Source: a virus
Reading direction: 5' to 3' (one strand)
IMG/VR virus record: IMGVR_UViG_3300009370_000076
Location: 1-37,552 of that record
Length of the DNA stretch: 37,552 nucleotides
In this document: positions 35,101-37,552 of the stretch, in pieces
Numbering within the stretch: the first letter of the stretch is position 1
How the letters are laid out: each line of letters begins with the position of its first letter
Made by a program: the position numbers and the translations under genes
The notes under the pieces: model-generated
What the model was told of the DNA's origin: nothing
The model's database searches: none
The model's input: the letters and a program-made list of their open reading frames with translations, nothing else

Positions 35101-37552
35101 TGGGATCCCATCAACAATCTGCCTAACATACGCAACGGCTTTTGGAGTGGGGTCTCCATCCAACAACTCTAAAAGCTCTTGTTGGTTGAGGATTGCTGAT
35201 ACCCCGTCCATAAAATCTCCCATATCTTGATCAGTAGGCTTTGGGACTCCTGGAATGTCGAGAGAGCCGAGAGATTCATTTAATTTATTTAAGGCGGCGT
35301 TCAATTCCGCGTCGTTTAAGCTATCGCCGCAAATGTTTTCGGCAACTATTTCTCGGAAATCTGATCCACCTGCTATATCTTTCGCGATACCGGCGGCGTC
35401 CTTCAGAACTTCGCAAGAAGCATTTATTGAAACAGTCAATATTTTTTTAAGTATTGTAGTCATCGCTTTTGCTACTAATTTTTCAAGTGCATCTTCGGCG
35501 GCTTCAATGATAATAGTTTTTATATCTCCCAAAAATGGCCTGACCCTCATTTTTCTTACCACTGGCAGCGTAATCGCATAATGTCCCTTGCAGAAATCTA
35601 ATTCCAGTGTTTTAAGGATGTCGTCAAGAGGTGGGGAAAAAAGAGGAGGAAAAGGACACTCTAAAGTTTCAGAAATTGTATCTTTGAGTAATTCAGAGCC
35701 GGGGATTTTGTCGATAAAAGCCATCATTGCTTGGCCAGAGATTATTTCTTCCTCTATCGCCTTTAAAATGGCGTCTTTTAGGTGCCTAATCGCATTATCT
35801 TGAATATTATCCAAGGCGGTCCCCACGGACCCAGCGTGAGCAAATGGGCCTGCGAATGTTCTTGGGCCAAGGCCCGGTGCAGCGGATACTCTATCTGGTG
35901 GTGCGACCATAATTTCGTTACCATCTGCATCGAGTCGTCCCGTTGGGACCGGATCCGATGATTTGAATTTGTCTTCTTGCTCTTGTATTGTTGTTTTTGC
36001 CCTGGCTTGGAAGGATCTTAATTCTTTAGTCTCCGGGTCGTAATTTCGAGCTTGAGTTGTGCCCTCTTCTTCTGATTTCGCAAGTCTCGACTCTAACGAG
36101 CCAGATGCAGCCGAGTATTCGGAAGAATATTTAACTCCAGCGGCCTGATAGCTTCCTGGTCTGTATCCAGCCTCCCATGGGAGTGGAATTGATGTTATTT
36201 CTGCTACAGAATCTCGGATGAACTGTTGTAGTCCGGGATGAAAGGCAAAAAAGACCTTTTCCATCTCTTTGTCTGTTGCATTTTTTATAAAAGACCTCAC
36301 AAGCATTGACATAGACACTTCAATGTCCAAGCCCTTGATTAAGCAACTGAGAGCGTCCATAGTTAAAGCAGAGAGTCCACAAACACCCAACTTGTTTAGT
36401 ATTTCTGAGTATAATTCTCCCAAATTACTAACTTCGTCTAGTTTATGTTCCAAATCTCCAAAAATTGCATCGCCGGTGAAGATTTCTCTTAACTCTGCGT
36501 CCTTCCACCTCTCTTCTATATCCTTGAATACCTTATATTTCGCATCTCGTTGCTCTTTTCCCTCAATTGTGAGGCATGTTTTTTGTGGAATTGATTTAAA
36601 AAACAATTCCGGGAACGACAAGGCTGTGCCTGCCACCTCGGAACCAAGAATAACTGCCGGCTTTAATAGATTAGCAACCACTTCTCCCGTATTGCAGTCA
36701 TTTTCATCAATAAACTCCTGGGTCATTGTTAAATCTTGGCCTATAGTTTCCTCAATTCTCGGGAAATAATAGGTTTTTAGGAACAAATCGACCACCATGG
36801 GACTATCTGCTGTGACATTTTCATATATTGATGGCGCATTCGCGATGAAAGCTAGTGTTGTCGAGTAATTTGCCACTGACTGCTTCAAAAAAGACTTCCA
36901 ACCTGCTCCACCTTCGACAACTCCCTCCTTATTTGTGCCTAGTTCGACCGGTTCACAGCCTATATTGTTTGCCTTTATATATTCGATGCCCTCGAAAGAT
37001 TCCTTGAATCCTATTTCGACTGCTTCAAGAACGCCATTTTTCTTTCTTGTGGGGTTAAATTTAAAATTTTGGTCCTTTAAAAGATCGATTAAGATTTTTT
37101 TGAACTGCCTTATTCGATCTCCCTCCTTCTTTAACATAATATCTTGAGGAAGGCCGGATAATTCACGCTTATATCTTAAAATTTCATATTGTTCAGAATA
37201 TTTGTTTCCTATCGCTCGACTAACTATGTTTAGCATGGACCCATTGCTGCGTATGTCTTTTGACGTTAGAACGACATTCAGGGGAAACTCTGAAGAATCT
37301 GTTGTCTCGTCTGATTCTTTGCTTTCTTTGCTTTCAATCGCGGTGGTGGCGTCATAAGGAAGTTTAATAAGGACTTTTACCTTGGATCTGTTCCTAAAAT
37401 CAACAAAATAGTCAGTAGTAATTTGAGAAACAAGGGATAGAACTATATCATCTGTAGATTCTTTGCCCACAAAGTCTAAGATTAGCTTTATTCCTGGCTC
37501 TATTTGCTCATTGACAATTGCTGTTGCTGGCCTCTCACTGACATTTTCATAT
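32176..37552 (-). CDS. Giant protein of unknown function upstream of gp25, 5' end outside window
   Basis: The frame is open to the window edge: upstream of the GTG at 37470, 27 further sense codons (YENVSERPATAIVNEQIEPG and on) can be read, so the true start lies outside and the protein exceeds 1790 aa. Roughly the first 800 residues seen are helical, with many single cysteines (for example VCGLSALTMDALSCLIKG). The middle is mixed, and the C-terminal 90 residues are highly charged (GNFKKTKKNLRRLFEG and ERTRKNLKVKEKIP). No signal peptide or clear membrane segment is seen. Directly upstream of gp25 it is probably a large baseplate component. A tape-measure role is less likely because no long uninterrupted helix is seen. 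Confidence 0.75.
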   Translation of the reverse strand, partial: YENVSERPATAIVNEQIEPGIKLILDFVGKESTDDIVLSLVSQITTDYFVDFRNRSKVKVLIKLPYDATTAIESKESKESDETTDSSEFPLNVVLTSKDIRSNGSMLNIVSRAIGNKYSEQYEILRYKRELSGLPQDIMLKKEGDRIRQFKKILIDLLKDQNFKFNPTRKKNGVLEAVEIGFKESFEGIEYIKANNIGCEPVELGTNKEGVVEGGAGWKSFLKQSVANYSTTLAFIANAPSIYENVTADSPMVVDLFLKTYYFPRIEETIGQDLTMTQEFIDENDCNTGEVVANLLKPAVILGSEVAGTALSFPELFFKSIPQKTCLTIEGKEQRDAKYKVFKDIEERWKDAELREIFTGDAIFGDLEHKLDEVSNLGELYSEILNKLGVCGLSALTMDALSCLIKGLDIEVSMSMLVRSFIKNATDKEMEKVFFAFHPGLQQFIRDSVAEITSIPLPWEAGYRPGSYQAAGVKYSSEYSAASGSLESRLAKSEEEGTTQARNYDPETKELRSFQARAKTTIQEQEDKFKSSDPVPTGRLDADGNEIMVAPPDRVSAAPGLGPRTFAGPFAHAGSVGTALDNIQDNAIRHLKDAILKAIEEEIISGQAMMAFIDKIPGSELLKDTISETLECPFPPLFSPPLDDILKTLELDFCKGHYAITLPVVRKMRVRPFLGDIKTIIIEAAEDALEKLVAKAMTTILKKILTVSINASCEVLKDAAGIAKDIAGGSDFREIVAENICGDSLNDAELNAALNKLNESLGSLDIPGVPKPTDQDMGDFMDGVSAILNQQELLELLDGDPTPKAVAYVRQIVDGIPNLAAALPTDDHIKNLFAGLGRVFDRDKIRKQIRPTSFKPISPSVCASPEHLEMFSNIRCSILAEKGMTPEQCEEQLNSLKDRALLDFEDLADTLNQNYFGDLDILGDPTCPETGIYPGVDPETKKQTQELFSSNDDVINSTFMTELLTKRGMLNMILSDTNGAGFKVHNEFWVKLFGAPLADDLGPFGFYVNDSGSAGPDALLSKLVSGFPTGYYPDEVAPYLKDILAGRLEVDFSLSKNPNLSLAFDNWDKDAGAPEFVNIDYNYQKDNDTIINMKIYSEDDKFGPPLEYNVVQSYGEDILEKIIDLGGSSPNASYRPPDTTNQAYIFGNLLMSSWAPYTTNQSSDRNSFFSTELYEYLVSKIIEKFALKISKNVRTFNFGYDSNAEAKVIDLDHTQYGGTEKNPAFYVEPPKYSGWLGIYNKIVPEVECAKQPILNFNSVSEKTSEYNDKLRDDPRLNIPAACAIDLEKPFNRIMPKESLAGVDGAIRSTVRLYVMEAFLRGLPSFSLFDPKFPQVYDDTLLSYIAADMKQGLLDTGLNFRKKQSRENYYYTFLEEVVQNFGKKVDIGDIIPNTSQISAMESINNTQEKWKKPPRKPRLTYPGRLKDAWIAHIALVEDDCLILLNHYIAEQIREVGELFSKALKPSIPNLESWIFGSPDWMVAGAITENGPMDVATDPLNPTDPTTAKILNLPQGYTISIGSSEPYAGGYFPLILEKYIKVIPRGNFLGSGTDPQIFGLEWWKGYLSGAGSFSAGAPVADNYEELLYGLRISMVMPQSMEGSIDVASFDSSISNGMAGQIKSLKFGPPDDRRYVVPVASAEIPIDGNLNLTESLIDQYDINCMISELINTPEYKTLFNYCIPLQSLLSLVTIYTIETFLLSIGEEWSDKVNKGSQFKKWDKEGNFKKTKKNLRRLFEGYYHSRDATYENEEIETNEERTRKNLKVKEKIPTDKDIKWWKRRLEVPKPAEECE

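Noticed and set aside
36269-36769. Plus-strand open frame of 166 codons
   Set aside because: Opposite the continuous giant gene upstream of gp25, no domain and no neighbours on that strand.
1-37552. tRNA genes, CRISPR arrays, insertion sequences, rho-independent terminators
   Set aside because: I looked in the few gaps and found no cloverleaf, no spaced repeats, no transposase and no GC-rich hairpin followed by a T run. All gaps are under 60 bases.

Overview
The window looks like a piece of a tailed double-stranded DNA phage genome with a contractile (myovirus-type) tail. Two baseplate wedge proteins of the T4 type, gp25 and gp6, lie next to each other. Replication and recombination genes (DnaG-type primase, RuvC-like resolvase, Mre11/Rad50 nuclease) follow on the same strand. 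There are no ribosomal, metabolic or tRNA genes. The sequence is moderately AT-rich. The style of the tail proteins (LamG, DNRLRE and the short N-terminal tail modules) reminds me of phages of marine bacteria, but the host cannot be read from this window.

All 22 genes lie on the minus strand, so transcription runs from high to low coordinates. They are tightly packed: many stops and starts overlap as ATGA, TAATG or TAGTG, and no gap exceeds about 60 bases. Both ends of the window cut through genes.

In the direction of transcription: (1) 37552-29957 is the baseplate core, with a giant 5'-truncated protein of unknown function (at least 1791 aa), gp25 and gp6. (2) 29957-7397 is a run of nine large virion proteins, probably tail periphery, fibre or adhesin. 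It includes one DNRLRE protein, two giant LamG proteins, an Fn3-like protein, a 1275-aa protein with a charged coiled coil, two proteins sharing an N-terminal module, and two neighbours sharing a C-terminal module. (3) 7400-2772 is a DNA metabolism block: RuvC-like resolvase, primase, and a single 1052-aa protein joining the Mre11-type nuclease (T4 gp47) to the Rad50-type ATPase (T4 gp46). (4) 2743-1721 holds three small membrane or exported proteins that I read as a candidate holin and spanin-like pair. No endolysin is in the window. (5) 1724-1 holds a zinc-ribbon protein, two small proteins that begin with the same 15 residues (and nearly the same DNA), and a 3'-truncated protein of unknown function.

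The points most worth following are the one-piece Mre11-Rad50 fusion, the duplicated N-terminal leader module with a possible prohead-protease site, and a 16-base element repeated upstream of two genes, with a shorter match upstream of a third, which may be this phage's own promoter.
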